A stretch of 64,000 nt of DNA from Faunimonas pinastri (GCF_900110915.1 NZ_FOFG01000011.1:1-64000), one strand, 5' to 3'; positions 53,501-62,389 are shown, counted from the first letter of the stretch. Notes: a model not told the origin generated them from the sequence alone. Numbers and translations: made by a program.

Positions 53501-54604
53501 CTAGGAGGCGGTCGCGAGCGACTGCTGGCCTTGAAGCCAGTCCGCGATCAACAGTGCGATGCTCCGGCTGTTGCGGTCGGCCATCATCATGTGCCCGTTT
53601 CCGCAGATGCCATGGTTTGCCAGCCACACGAACTCGGCGCCGAGATAGTCGGCCGTTGCCTTATCGATGTGGCGGGGGTGCCGTGGATCGCACTCCGGGC
53701 TGACGATCAGGGCTGGCCGTGCGCCCACCTGTGCCGGGTCCCTGATGGAAAGTCCTTCGCCATCGACGTTGAAGCGCTCGTTGATGATGCGCGGGCTCTC
53801 GGGAACGACGCTGCGGAAGAAAAGCTCTCCCGCGCGCTCCGGCGCCTGCGGGCCAGAGAACCAATATTCCGTGACGAAGGCCTCGTCGACGAGGAAGAGT
53901 TCGTCCCGGGGAGCCATGATGGGAAAGCCCGCGTCGGGATCGGCGGTGGCCTCCAAGGCTTGCAATGATCCGGGATCGAGCGACGGCACGAGGTTTGCGG
54001 GAGGGCCGGCCGCGACACCGACAAGCCCCTTGACCAGATCCGGGCATTCTTCCGCCAGCGACCAGATCAGCGGGCCTCCCGCCGAGTGCGCCAGGAGCAC
54101 TGAAGGCCCGATATCCGTCAGCATTTCCGCGATGGAGTTGCGAACGTCGCGGCTCGAGAGATTGAGGAAGTCTGCCCGCATCGGCGACCTCCCGTGGCCC
54201 GGCCAGTCGATCACGAAGACCTCTATCCCGGCCCGGGCGAAGTCCTGTGCCCAGCCGCGTCTTCCATCCGGGGTTATCGTGAAACACGTCCCGGTATTGC
54301 AACCGCCGTGGATCATGATCACCGGATAGCGGAGGGTCCGCTGCTGTGGGATGAAACGGTCAGCATAAATCGGATGCTGCCTGGTGCCCGAGAACAGGCT
54401 CTGAACTTCGATGGTCTGGTCCACGCTGTCGGCATTCCTGAGAAACAGCGGCCTTAATGGCCCGCATGTCGCCTGACGTCCAGACGTTCCTGAACGGCAG
54501 GCGACGCCCGCGTCGGCGACTTCGGGATTACCTCTGGTACCGCCGGGTCCGATCCCGGGGAGCGAGGAAAGCAAAGTTCTTTTCGAGTGGGGAATGTTGT
54601 TCAT
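53501..54604 (-). CDS. alpha/beta-hydrolase fold protein
   Basis: A 367-residue hydrolase. The oxyanion region is MIHGGCNTGTCF; the nucleophile elbow reads LLAHSAGGPLI (near residue 172), A-H-S-A-G, where the usual first Gly is Ala; the acid appears in VIDWPGHGRSPM and the catalytic His in GICGNGHMMM near the end. VNFTPDGRRGWAQDFARAGIEVFVIDWPGHGRS places it with bacterial carboxylesterase/lipase-like proteins. The N-terminal 50 residues are low-complexity and the true start may be later. No signal peptide. Convergent with the cyclase gene. Confidence 0.75.
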   Translation of the reverse strand: MNNIPHSKRTLLSSLPGIGPGGTRGNPEVADAGVACRSGTSGRQATCGPLRPLFLRNADSVDQTIEVQSLFSGTRQHPIYADRFIPQQRTLRYPVIMIHGGCNTGTCFTITPDGRRGWAQDFARAGIEVFVIDWPGHGRSPMRADFLNLSSRDVRNSIAEMLTDIGPSVLLAHSAGGPLIWSLAEECPDLVKGLVGVAAGPPANLVPSLDPGSLQALEATADPDAGFPIMAPRDELFLVDEAFVTEYWFSGPQAPERAGELFFRSVVPESPRIINERFNVDGEGLSIRDPAQVGARPALIVSPECDPRHPRHIDKATADYLGAEFVWLANHGICGNGHMMMADRNSRSIALLIADWLQGQQSLATAS

Positions 54605-54835
54605 CGCTGCCGGTGAAAGCTGTCTGAAAGCTTGGTTCTGAAAGGGTGGGTGTCAGCGCACCGTCAGAGTGCGCATTTCGAGGGGGGCTGCGGTGCCGCG
54701 CTGCGTTGTAAGCCGGCGGACAGCGCGCGATTTTCTCACTTGCTCCCCTCCACTCCGGGCGTCGCGAAGCGGCGCCAGCCGGGGATTGCTTCATCGCCTC
54801 TCCGGTCATCGAGTGAAGGAAGCAAGGAAGAGAAC

Positions 54836-56515
54836 ATGGGTGGAAGAAGAAGCCCCGGGTTTGCAACGCCTCGGGGGACAAAGGCCTGGCGCCGCCTGTT
54901 CGGCGGCGCGCTGATCGCCGCCGCATCCGGCTGTGCCGTTCCGGCTCTGGCGGCCGGATCCTGTGAAGACCTGAGATCGCTGCAGCTGCCGCACATGACG
55001 GTGAAATCCGCCTCCCGGATCGCGCAGGACGGTTTCCGTCCACCGGCGTCCGAAGGAAAGGAAAGCACCGCGCTTACAGGGCCTGCCTTCTGTCGCGTCG
55101 AAGTCGAAGCCGCACCTACCCCCGATTCGCAGATAGGGCTCGAAGTCTGGGTTCCCGAGGGCGCCGCCTGGAACGGGAAGCTTCTCGGAGTGGGCAATGG
55201 CGGCTATTCCAGCGTGCTGGATTACAAGGAAATGGCTGCGGCCCTCCGTCGGGGCTACGCTGCCGTTGCCACCGATGACGGCCACCAGGGGGAGGACCTC
55301 CGTTTCGTGATCGGCCATCCCGATCGCATCGCGGATTGGTCGGACCGATCCATTCACGTGATGACCGACGCGGCCAAGCTGATCGTGAGAGACCTCAACG
55401 GCCGTCTGCCGGAGCGTTCCTACTTCAAGGGATGCTCGACGGGTGGCTTCCAGGCCATGGCGGAATCCCAACGCTACCCGGCTGACTATGACGGGATCAT
55501 CGCGGGCGCCCCCGGCTATGCGAGGACTAATCTGAGCGCCAGTTTCCTGTGGGCCTGGATCGTCAATCACGACGCCGAGGGCAAGGAGATCCTGACCAGG
55601 CCGAAACTGCCGCTGATCAACAAGGCGGTCGTCGCGGCGTGCGACGAACTGGACGGCGTCAAGGACGGCCTGATCGGCGACCCCGGCCAATGCCACTTCG
55701 ATCCTGCGACGCTCCTTTGCCAGAACGGCGACGCGGATGATTGCCTGACATCGGCTCAGGTGGATGTCGTGCGCAAAGTCTATGCGGGGCCGCACGATCC
55801 AAAAACGGGAAGGTCGATCTTCCCCGGCTGGGATCCGGGTAGCGAAGCTCCTGGCGGCGACGCCAAGAACGGCTGGACTTCCTACATCGTGGGGCAGCCG
55901 GAGCCCGTCAGGCTGGAGCTCTGGAAGCACTGGGTTTTCGCCGACCCGAACTTCGACTGGCACAGCTTCGACTTCGACCGGGACCTCGAATTCGCCAACA
56001 AGCTGCTGCCGACGATGAACGCGACCCAGGCCGATCTCACGCCGTTCGAAAAGCGGGGTGGCAAGCTGCTGATGTATTTCGGGCTGGCGGACAAGGTGTC
56101 CTCCGCCCGTACCGGGATCGATTATTACAACTCGGTCCTGGATGCGATGGACGGTCACCAGCGCGTCGATCCGTTCTATCGGCTGTTCCTGATGCCCGGC
56201 GTCGGGCATTGCGAGGGCGGCCCCGGCCCCGACAGCTTCGATGCGCTGGGAACGCTTGAGAGCTGGGTCGAGCACGGGAAGGCGCCCGACCGCATCGTCG
56301 CGTCGCATCGGACCGATGGAGCCGTGGACCGGACCAGACCGCTTTGTCCCTATCCCTCGGTCGCGAGATACTCGGGAACCGGCGACACGAACGACGCGGG
56401 GAACTTCCGCTGCGTCGCCGATCCTCAGCAACAGCACGGTGACCGATCGTGGCTGACCCAGGTGCAGGACTGGGATGCCCAGGCCCGGGCTACCGCTTCC
56501 GCCAGCCGCAACTGA
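54836..56515 (+). CDS. tannase/feruloyl esterase family protein
   Basis: A 559-residue secreted esterase. ATG 54836 follows AAGGAAGAGAA; the longer frame to 54632 is not preferred. Signal peptide region up to GCAVPALAAGSC. The tannase-family landmarks are YFKGCSTGGFQAMAESQRYPADYDGIIAGAP (the CSxGG nucleophile, near residue 201), ACDELDGVKDGLIGDPGQCHFDPATLLC (the conserved Cys-rich, Ca2+-binding lid region), and FLMPGVGHCEGGPGPDSFD (catalytic His, near residue 461). Such enzymes cleave gallate or hydroxycinnamate esters of plant material. A strong hairpin and then a second secreted esterase follow. Confidence 0.92.
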   Translation: MGGRRSPGFATPRGTKAWRRLFGGALIAAASGCAVPALAAGSCEDLRSLQLPHMTVKSASRIAQDGFRPPASEGKESTALTGPAFCRVEVEAAPTPDSQIGLEVWVPEGAAWNGKLLGVGNGGYSSVLDYKEMAAALRRGYAAVATDDGHQGEDLRFVIGHPDRIADWSDRSIHVMTDAAKLIVRDLNGRLPERSYFKGCSTGGFQAMAESQRYPADYDGIIAGAPGYARTNLSASFLWAWIVNHDAEGKEILTRPKLPLINKAVVAACDELDGVKDGLIGDPGQCHFDPATLLCQNGDADDCLTSAQVDVVRKVYAGPHDPKTGRSIFPGWDPGSEAPGGDAKNGWTSYIVGQPEPVRLELWKHWVFADPNFDWHSFDFDRDLEFANKLLPTMNATQADLTPFEKRGGKLLMYFGLADKVSSARTGIDYYNSVLDAMDGHQRVDPFYRLFLMPGVGHCEGGPGPDSFDALGTLESWVEHGKAPDRIVASHRTDGAVDRTRPLCPYPSVARYSGTGDTNDAGNFRCVADPQQQHGDRSWLTQVQDWDAQARATASASRN

Positions 56516-56522
56516 CCGACCT

Positions 56523-56555
56523 CTGGCGGAGCGTTCGATCTGGCCGCTCCGCCAG
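56523..56555 (+). terminator. hairpin between the two secreted esterase genes
   Basis: Perfect 11-bp stem CTGGCGGAGCG / CGCTCCGCCAG with an 11-nt loop, 8 nt after the tannase stop; no T-run, so it may be a processing or attenuating structure. Confidence 0.5.
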
Positions 56556-56584
56556 GGCATCGTGTTCCTACCGCAGAGATTCCC

Positions 56585-57499
56585 ATGAGAAATTACGTTG
56601 CGGCCGCTCTGTCGGCCATCCTGCTCGCGGCATTGCCGGGGGCTGCCTTCGCGTCAGGCCACGGCCGCGTCGAGGAGCACCTCCAGATGCCGAGCAAGAT
56701 CCTGTCGAAAGCAGAAGAGTTCAGCGTCTATCTGCCCCCGGACTACGATAGATCGAAGCGCTCGTACCCGATTGTCTACCTCATGCATGGCGGCGAGGAG
56801 GGCGAGGACGCGGACTGGTTCCGGTTCGGGAAGATCGAGGTCGTTCTCGACGACCTGATCGATCGTGGCGTCATCCCGCCGGTGATCGCTGTCAGTCCGG
56901 ACGGGCGCCGGAATCTGGAGAACAAGAACAATACCTACTACATGAACGACGCCGACGGGCAGTTTCGCTGGGAGGACATGTTCGTCCAGGAGTTCGTCCC
57001 CTACGTGGAGAGCCAATACCGGGCGATCGGGACGAAACCGACCCGCTCGATCCTGGGTCTCTCGATGGGCGGCTACGCGGCACTGGCTTATTCGATGCGC
57101 CACCCGGAGCTCTTCAAGGCAGCCGTGGCCATGAGCGCCGCGTACCGGACCGATCCTCAGATCGTGACGATGGACCAGGCCGGTTACGACAGGCGCTATG
57201 GAAAGGCGTGGGGAATGGGCCTCAAGGGGCAGGACAGGATCAACGCCGACTATCGCAAGTACAGCGTCCTGGACATGGTCGACGACCTTCCCGCAGCGAA
57301 CGTGAAGGCGACCGACTTCTACATCGACTGTGGGTCGGACGATAAGTTCTTCGACGGAAACGTGCTGCTCCACGAGAAGCTTCGGGACATGGGGGTGAAG
57401 CACCGCTTCATGGTTCGCGAGGGAAGCCACGAATGGAACTACTGGAGATCCGGCGTAAGGAACGGGTTGATCTTCATCGGGGCCGAAATCCAGAAGTGA
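56585..57499 (+). CDS. secreted esterase (esterase D/S-formylglutathione hydrolase-like fold)
   Basis: A 304-residue exported serine esterase of the putative-esterase (PF00756-like) fold. Signal peptide MRNYVAAALSAILLAALPGAAFASG. Features: FSVYLPPDYDRSKRSYPIVYLMHGGEEGEDADWF, VIAVSPDGRRNLENKNNTYYMNDADGQF, the nucleophile elbow ILGLSMGGYAALAYS (near residue 160), and the His in REGSHEWNYWRSGVRNGLIFIG. This is the fold of cinnamoyl/feruloyl and acetylxylan esterases. It follows the tannase-type gene by 69 nt, suggesting the pair attack ester-linked plant aromatics. Confidence 0.9.
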   Translation: MRNYVAAALSAILLAALPGAAFASGHGRVEEHLQMPSKILSKAEEFSVYLPPDYDRSKRSYPIVYLMHGGEEGEDADWFRFGKIEVVLDDLIDRGVIPPVIAVSPDGRRNLENKNNTYYMNDADGQFRWEDMFVQEFVPYVESQYRAIGTKPTRSILGLSMGGYAALAYSMRHPELFKAAVAMSAAYRTDPQIVTMDQAGYDRRYGKAWGMGLKGQDRINADYRKYSVLDMVDDLPAANVKATDFYIDCGSDDKFFDGNVLLHEKLRDMGVKHRFMVREGSHEWNYWRSGVRNGLIFIGAEIQK

Positions 57500-57867
57500 T
57501 ATCCTGGAGCTCGCGAAGATGAACTCAATCGAGTGCATCGCGAATGACGATGTCGCGAGGATCGAAGCGATAACTCGCGCTCGCTGACCCCCGCCACGGG
57601 GGAAGGCAACAGATCACGCGACATCTTCATTCGAAAAACGAAAGCCGGACGGCGATAGCGCTCACGAGCCTTGAGCCCTGAGCCTTGATGAGGGAGCGGG
57701 CTTTCCAGGTTAGCTTCAATGGCGGCGCGACATTCCGGGCGCCGCCGGGCATAGGGTTACGTCACCCAGAGCGTCCGCCTGAACGCACGCGCCGTCCTCG
57801 GCGCGATGTGCGGTCGCCGTAGGGTTGCCGATGAACACGATTCCCACACGATGACACAACGTTGGGG
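57500..57867. other. gap with a short tandem repeat
   Basis: No gene found in 368 bp. At 57666-57686 three 7-bp units stand in tandem (GAGCCTT, GAGCCCT, GAGCCTT). The rest shows no open frame of recognisable content. Confidence 0.4.
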
Positions 57868-58260
57868 TCAGGGCTGCAAGGTTCGTTCCAGCTCGAGTGT
57901 GCGATCCTTCGTCATGTCGAACATGCAGCCTGCGCTCTCGACTTCGCGGATCGTGCCTTCAAGAGCGGCATACCAGCCGCAATTGGCCTTACGGTAAGAA
58001 ACCCAGTCCCGTTCCGCTTGGATGAGAGCATCCTTGCGTGCCGGGCTTTCCGACGCCTTGAGCGCAGCTTTGTACGCCGTGTTCAACCGCTTGTCCCAAT
58101 GTTCCGTCAGCCCCTCGAAGCAGTCGACAATTGCCACGGTAGTATCTTTCTGGTGACAAGCCGTTTCGGCCGGATCGCCCGCTGAGTTTCCACTTCCGGG
58201 TAGGGCAAAGCAGACCAGGAGAGTGACAAGCCCAAAGACGAATATCGAATGGGGTTTCAT
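57868..58260 (-). CDS. LprI/DUF1311 family exported protein
   Basis: A 130-residue periplasmic protein. Signal peptide MKPHSIFVFGLVTLLVCFALPGSGNSAG, start ATG 58260 after GGAGG. The DUF1311 domain is clear: CHQKDTTVAIVDCFEGLTEHWDKRLNTAYKAALKASESPARKDALIQAERDWVSYRKANCGWYAALEGTIREVESAGCMFDMTKDRTLELE, with four Cys that likely form two disulfides. LprI is a lysozyme inhibitor in mycobacteria; most homologues are uncharacterised. Confidence 0.88.
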   Translation of the reverse strand: MKPHSIFVFGLVTLLVCFALPGSGNSAGDPAETACHQKDTTVAIVDCFEGLTEHWDKRLNTAYKAALKASESPARKDALIQAERDWVSYRKANCGWYAALEGTIREVESAGCMFDMTKDRTLELERTLQP

Positions 58261-58592
58261 GGATCGAACCTCCGTGTCGGCGGCGCTCAGGTAGAGTAGC
58301 ACGCTTCTATTGTCGAAATCGGCGCGTGGTAGACGGTTATCTGTCGGGATACATATCCTACGGGCACTTATGTCCCCGGGCATCTAGTTGCTGAGGTTAG
58401 TCCTCATCAGAGGTGACGGACTGCCGGGTCGCCTACAAAGCCGGGCGTAGAACCGAAGGGGGAGCTGAGGCGGTTGAAGGCGGCCGGCGACGAGAACCGG
58501 ACACCATCGAGCTGGACCACCTCATGAAGGACATGCTGGTGCTGAAGCGCTGGACGGTCCCGTCGCGTGGCTGGAGCCGCAGCGGAATGCGA
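58261..58592. other. upstream and downstream sequence without a gene
   Basis: 332 bp between two minus-strand genes. Apart from the ribosome binding site of the LprI-like gene I see no gene, repeat or strong hairpin. A 219-residue open frame on the opposite strand is antisense to the TSUP gene and looks like a shadow. Confidence 0.4.
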
Positions 58593-59339
58593 TCAGAACA
58601 GCGGTCGCAAGGCCAGTTCCAGGCCGAGGACAAGCAGGAAGAGGAGGAACAGCCTTCGGAAGACGAGCGGGCTGATCCGTGTGCGGATCATTTTTCCCAC
58701 CGCCATGCCAGCAAGGGCAGGGACGACGAGGAGGATGGAAGCGAGCCAGCCGCTGCTATGGATGCCGCCGTTCAGGGCGAGACCGATCGCGAGAGCGACG
58801 GTCGAGATCGTGAACGACAGACCGAGCGCCTGGACCAGATCGTCCCGGTCGAGCCCGAGAGACTGAAGGTAGGGAACGGCGGGAATGACGAAGATACCGG
58901 TTCCTCCCGTCACCAATCCCGTGATCAGTCCGACCGGCAGCGAGACGACGCGCTCAAGCCGTCCGGGAACGGACAGCGGTCGAGCCAGCATCGTATAGGC
59001 CGCGTAGACCACGAGAGCGATGCCAAGTGCGGTCGTCGTCGTTTCCGTGTTGCCTCCCGTCAGGAGTTCTGAGCCCGCGACTGTTCCGACGACGATCGTC
59101 ACCATCATGGGCCAGAGCCGAACGACCAGGAGGCCGAGCCGGGGTCCCGCCACAAGCTGCCAGACATTGGTGACGAAAGACGGCATCAGCAGGAGGCCCG
59201 CCGCCGTGACAGGCAACACGAGGGCGCCGAGGATACCCATCGCCACGGTTGGAAGACCCATCCCGGTAACGCCCTTGACGAGGCCGGCGAGGAAAAAGGT
59301 TGCGGTGACGGCGGCGAGGAGCGGCAGGTTCTGTCCCAT
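58593..59339 (-). CDS. TSUP family anion transporter (TauE/SafE)
   Basis: A 248-residue membrane protein with eight hydrophobic segments in two similar halves. TSUP markers: FFLAGLVKGVTGMGLPTVAMGILGALVLPVTAAGLLLMPSFVTNVWQ near the N-terminus and VSLPVGLITGLVTGGTGIFVIPAVPYLQSLGLDRDDLVQALGLSFTISTVAL in the second half. The family exports or imports sulfite, sulfoacetate or related organic acids. ATG 59339 gives the standard N-terminal helix; the frame to 59792 overlaps the divergent LysR gene. The LysR neighbour and the dyad between them suggest substrate-controlled expression. Confidence 0.9.
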   Translation of the reverse strand: MGQNLPLLAAVTATFFLAGLVKGVTGMGLPTVAMGILGALVLPVTAAGLLLMPSFVTNVWQLVAGPRLGLLVVRLWPMMVTIVVGTVAGSELLTGGNTETTTTALGIALVVYAAYTMLARPLSVPGRLERVVSLPVGLITGLVTGGTGIFVIPAVPYLQSLGLDRDDLVQALGLSFTISTVALAIGLALNGGIHSSGWLASILLVVPALAGMAVGKMIRTRISPLVFRRLFLLFLLVLGLELALRPLF

Positions 59340-59352
59340 CCGGGCAGTTCGT

Positions 59353-59410
59353 CCTTCCGGCAGGCGAGCGCAATTCGGAAGGGGCGGCATCACCCTTCGG
59401 CTGGTCCGAA
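59353..59410. promoter_or_regulatory. candidate LysR operator region
   Basis: Two dyads lie between the divergent TSUP and LysR genes: CCTTCCG (59353-59359) with CGGAAGG (59376-59382), and TTCGG-N5-CCGAA (59396-59410). The second contains a T-N11-A core, the classical LysR box. Confidence 0.55.
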
Positions 59411-59435
59411 GTCTCTTGTTATGCGAGGACACGGT

Positions 59436-60353
59436 ATGCGCTTCGATCTGCCCGATCTGCGATTGTTCCTCGCCGCCGTCGATGCGGGCAGCGTCACGCA
59501 TGGGGCGAAGGCTGCGAATCTGTCGCTGGCGGCCGCCAGCGAGCGGCTGCGGGACATGGAGATCGCGTCCGGCGTTCCGCTGCTTGTGCGCAACAGGCGT
59601 GGTGTGGTGCCGACGCGGGCGGGGGACATACTCGCCCACCATGCGCGCCTCGTCCTGCGCCAGGTCGGGGCCATGCACGCCGAACTGACGGACCATGCGA
59701 AAGGGTTCAGGGGCTCGGTCAGGATGCTGGCGAACTCGGCGGCGATCGCTGGCTTCCTGCCGGCGCGGCTTGGACCTTTTCTCGCCCGGCATCCAGGGGC
59801 CGACATCGATCTGGCCGAACGACCCAGCCCCGAGATCGTGAAAGCGGTGGCGGGCGGGCTGGCAGAGATCGGGATCGTGTCGGATGCGGCCGATACGAAC
59901 GCCGTTGCGACCCGCCCCTTCGCCGTCGATCGGCTTGTCCTAGTCGTTGCGCGTGACCACCCGTTGGCGGGTGAGAAGCGTGTGGCCTTCGCGCAAATCG
60001 CCGCGGAGCCGATGATTGGGTTCGACGGTGCCCTTCAGGTGCAGATCCGAGACCAGGGGGAGCGCATCGGCATCCGCGTTCGCCCGCGTATCCTGCTGCG
60101 AACGTTCGAAGGCGTCTGTCGGATGGTCGCCGATGGGGCCGGGGTCGGTATCGTGCCCGAGCTGTCTGCTCGACGCGCCCGACGCTCGATGCCGCTGGAT
60201 CTCCTGCGGCTGACGGATCCTTGGGCGACCCGACAGCTGATGCTCTGTTCCATGGACCACGAAAGGCTCGAGCCCTTGGCTCTGAGCCTTCTCCAGCACC
60301 TCGTGTCGGACGAGGATGGCGGATGGCCATCTTTCCGCGAGGGCGAGAAATGA
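59436..60353 (+). CDS. LysR-family transcriptional regulator
   Basis: A 305-residue LysR protein. HTH: MRFDLPDLRLFLAAVDAGSVTHGAKAANLSLAAASERLRDMEIASGVPLLVRNRRGVVPTRAGDILAHHARLVL, with the family pattern of Ala-rich helix 2. The effector domain follows (LPARLGPFLARHPGADIDLAE). ATG 59436 follows GAGGACACGGT; an in-frame ATG at 59421 is an alternative. Divergent from the TSUP transporter, its likely target. Convergent with the catalase-like gene, only 4 nt apart. Confidence 0.9.
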   Translation: MRFDLPDLRLFLAAVDAGSVTHGAKAANLSLAAASERLRDMEIASGVPLLVRNRRGVVPTRAGDILAHHARLVLRQVGAMHAELTDHAKGFRGSVRMLANSAAIAGFLPARLGPFLARHPGADIDLAERPSPEIVKAVAGGLAEIGIVSDAADTNAVATRPFAVDRLVLVVARDHPLAGEKRVAFAQIAAEPMIGFDGALQVQIRDQGERIGIRVRPRILLRTFEGVCRMVADGAGVGIVPELSARRARRSMPLDLLRLTDPWATRQLMLCSMDHERLEPLALSLLQHLVSDEDGGWPSFREGEK

Positions 60354-60357
60354 CCCG

Positions 60358-61440
60358 TCAGCCGGGCACTTCGCGGATATCGCGCTGAGGAGCCGCTTCA
60401 ACGCCATTTTCGTGCTGTCGGAAGGCCGCCAGCGCACGATACACCTGAAGGCGCGCACGCATCACGGAACCGAGCGGCTGATGCGCGGCCAGACTGTGCG
60501 CTGGACGGAACGTCATCTGCTCGTCGAAATAGTGTTGGCGAGCGGCGCTGTAAGCCTCCTGCGCCGGAAGGCGGATCTTGGCAATCGTGCGGTAAGGGCT
60601 CTCGTCTACCGGCCAGTCGACAGACGCATCTTCGATGGGCTGGGTTTCCGCGTTCGTCCAGAGCTGCGCGCGCAATTCGAAGACGACGTCGTGGTCGTGA
60701 AAGAAGGCAACCGCCGCATGACGGAAGCCGTCCTCATCTTCATGCGGATCGAGCTTCCAGGTCTTGAGCGCCTCCTGCGCCACGCTAACCGGGAAAGCGC
60801 CGAGCTTGGCGACGTAATCTCCGAACCGGACCGGCGCCTGGCTGAAGTACGGGTCGGCCAGCGGATGGCTGAAGGGATGCCCGAAGAAGTCCGCCTTCGG
60901 GCTTTCGGCTCCCACCGCGTGCAGCAGTCGGTTGAAGTTGCGCGCGCTTGAGGAAACCGCGCTCTTGACCACCTCCGGCAACCCGGTTGACTTGCCGATG
61001 AGCGTGCCGTCGCGGAGAAAGCCTTTTGCCGTTCCCGACGGAAACGTGGTTCCGGTCGCCAGGACAAAGTCCTGCGTATCCGCGTGATGGTCCCCGAGTT
61101 TCTCTCCCGGAACGTCATAGACCTTGATCGACATGCCGCGATGCGTCGAGACGCGGTCGCCGAGCGTTTCTCCCGGCCCCTGCGCAAAGCGAACCGCGAC
61201 AGGGTGATTGCCGGGCCGGGCGAACAGCCCTTGAGCGAGTTCGGGAGCAAGGCCCTCGGGGATCTCCAGGGTGCCGACGGCCAGGGCGCTGGATTTCGCG
61301 TGGCTGGCCCGTACCGCGTGGTGCTCGCGCGCCTCGACAGTCTCGCTCTGTTGCGTCATGCCGCGGATGATCCCGTCGATCGTCTCCTGCTCTTTCGGCT
61401 CGGGTTTCTCGATCTCGGGGCGGTATGGAAGATAGTTCAT
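60358..61440 (-). CDS. small catalase-like haem protein
   Basis: A 360-residue protein of the catalase-related family, shorter than true catalases (about 480 or more residues). The catalytic His appears in EHHAVRASHAKSSALAVGTLEIPE (near residue 52); RFAQGPGETLGDRVSTHRGMSIKVYDVPGE matches the region around the haem distal side; TQDFVLATGTTFPSGTAKGFL and GDYVAKLGAFPVSVAQ follow. A Tyr in VDESPYRTIAKIRLPAQEAYSAA near residue 300 may be a haem-side residue. Such small catalase-like proteins can have peroxidase or lipid-hydroperoxide activity. ATG 61440 overlaps the stop of the upstream hydrolase gene by ATGA, so they are coupled. Confidence 0.85.
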   Translation of the reverse strand: MNYLPYRPEIEKPEPKEQETIDGIIRGMTQQSETVEAREHHAVRASHAKSSALAVGTLEIPEGLAPELAQGLFARPGNHPVAVRFAQGPGETLGDRVSTHRGMSIKVYDVPGEKLGDHHADTQDFVLATGTTFPSGTAKGFLRDGTLIGKSTGLPEVVKSAVSSSARNFNRLLHAVGAESPKADFFGHPFSHPLADPYFSQAPVRFGDYVAKLGAFPVSVAQEALKTWKLDPHEDEDGFRHAAVAFFHDHDVVFELRAQLWTNAETQPIEDASVDWPVDESPYRTIAKIRLPAQEAYSAARQHYFDEQMTFRPAHSLAAHQPLGSVMRARLQVYRALAAFRQHENGVEAAPQRDIREVPG

Positions 61441-62336
61441 GGTTGCCTCACCTCGTCGGGAGCGTCGGCGAGAAATGCGATGATCAGGTCCGCAACGACG
61501 CCCGGCGCCTCGCGTTGCGGAAAATGTCCGACGCCCGGGAGTCCCACCATCTCGAAGGGGCCACCGAACTTGGCAGGTACCTTCGCGAAGCTCTCCTGAG
61601 TGGTCACGCCGTCCTCGTCGCCCTTGATGAACAGCGTCGGGAGGGACAGCTTGGTGGCCGCCTTGATCTTCGTCTCCAGCCAGTCGCTGCGCGGATCCGG
61701 CGCCGCTTCTTCCCAGCGCGAGCGATAGCTGTGCAGGGTGATGTCGACCCAGTCGGGATTGTCGAAGGATTTCGCGACCTTGCGGAACGTCGCCTCGTCG
61801 AACCAGCCCTTCGGCGACCAGTTTTCCCAGTGCAGGTGGGCAAAGCCATGAGGATCCGCGCGGACGGCCTGCGCGCCCCGCTCCGTCGCCATGAACCAGT
61901 GATACCAGTAGCGTTGCGCCTGTTCGAACGGCGGCGTTGGCATGCCGCCGAGCCGCGGCGGGGTGGCGAGCATGGTGATGCGCTCTATCCGATCGGGCCA
62001 GCCTACGGCCAGCGCCTCCGCGATGTTCGAACCCCAATCGTGCCCGACAACCGCGACCTTGTTGATGGCCAGCGCGTCGAGAACCGCGATCATGTCCATC
62101 GCGTGGATGCCCGGGTTCGCCGTGCGCGGCGCTGCTTTGTCGGTGAAAAGGGATCTGCCGAACCCACGCAGCGTCGGGATGATCACGCGGTAGCCGGCTG
62201 CCGCGATCGCCGGCGCCACATCATCCCAGGTGGAGGCGTCGTCGGGCCAGCCGTGGAGCAGCACGACCGACCGGGATGCGGAGGTGTTCAATTCCTCTAC
62301 GTGGATGACGATATCCGTCACGCCGACCGACGGCAT
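61437..62336 (-). CDS. alpha/beta hydrolase (epoxide hydrolase/dehalogenase-like)
   Basis: A 299-residue hydrolase. VVLLHGWPDDASTWDDVAPAIAAAGYRVIIPTLRGFGRS gives the HGxP oxyanion motif; the nucleophile elbow is VAVVGHDWGSNIAEALA (Asp nucleophile, near residue 105), typical of epoxide hydrolases and haloalkane dehalogenases; the His lies in LPGVGHFPQREAPGVV. ATG 62336 follows GAGGAGGA and fits the fold start. Its TGA overlaps the ATG of the catalase-like gene, so the two enzymes are made together. An EcfG-like promoter (GGAAC-N16-GGTT) lies about 30 bp upstream. Confidence 0.9.
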   Translation of the reverse strand: MPSVGVTDIVIHVEELNTSASRSVVLLHGWPDDASTWDDVAPAIAAAGYRVIIPTLRGFGRSLFTDKAAPRTANPGIHAMDMIAVLDALAINKVAVVGHDWGSNIAEALAVGWPDRIERITMLATPPRLGGMPTPPFEQAQRYWYHWFMATERGAQAVRADPHGFAHLHWENWSPKGWFDEATFRKVAKSFDNPDWVDITLHSYRSRWEEAAPDPRSDWLETKIKAATKLSLPTLFIKGDEDGVTTQESFAKVPAKFGGPFEMVGLPGVGHFPQREAPGVVADLIIAFLADAPDEVRQP

Positions 62337-62364
62337 GGCGTCCTCCTCGATGTGATGGGCACCC

Positions 62365-62389
62365 AACCCGTCACTCCCGTCGGTGTTCC
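62365..62389 (-). promoter_or_regulatory. possible EcfG-like promoter of the hydrolase-catalase pair
   Basis: On the minus strand GGAAC (62389-62385), 16 nt, GGTT (62368-62365), one base off the EcfG consensus. It lies 29 bp before the hydrolase start, a typical leader length. Confidence 0.45.

Noticed and set aside
58413-59072. 219-codon plus-strand frame between LprI-like and TSUP genes
   Set aside because: Highly charged (Glu/Arg/Asp) and largely antisense to the TSUP gene; no domain recognised.
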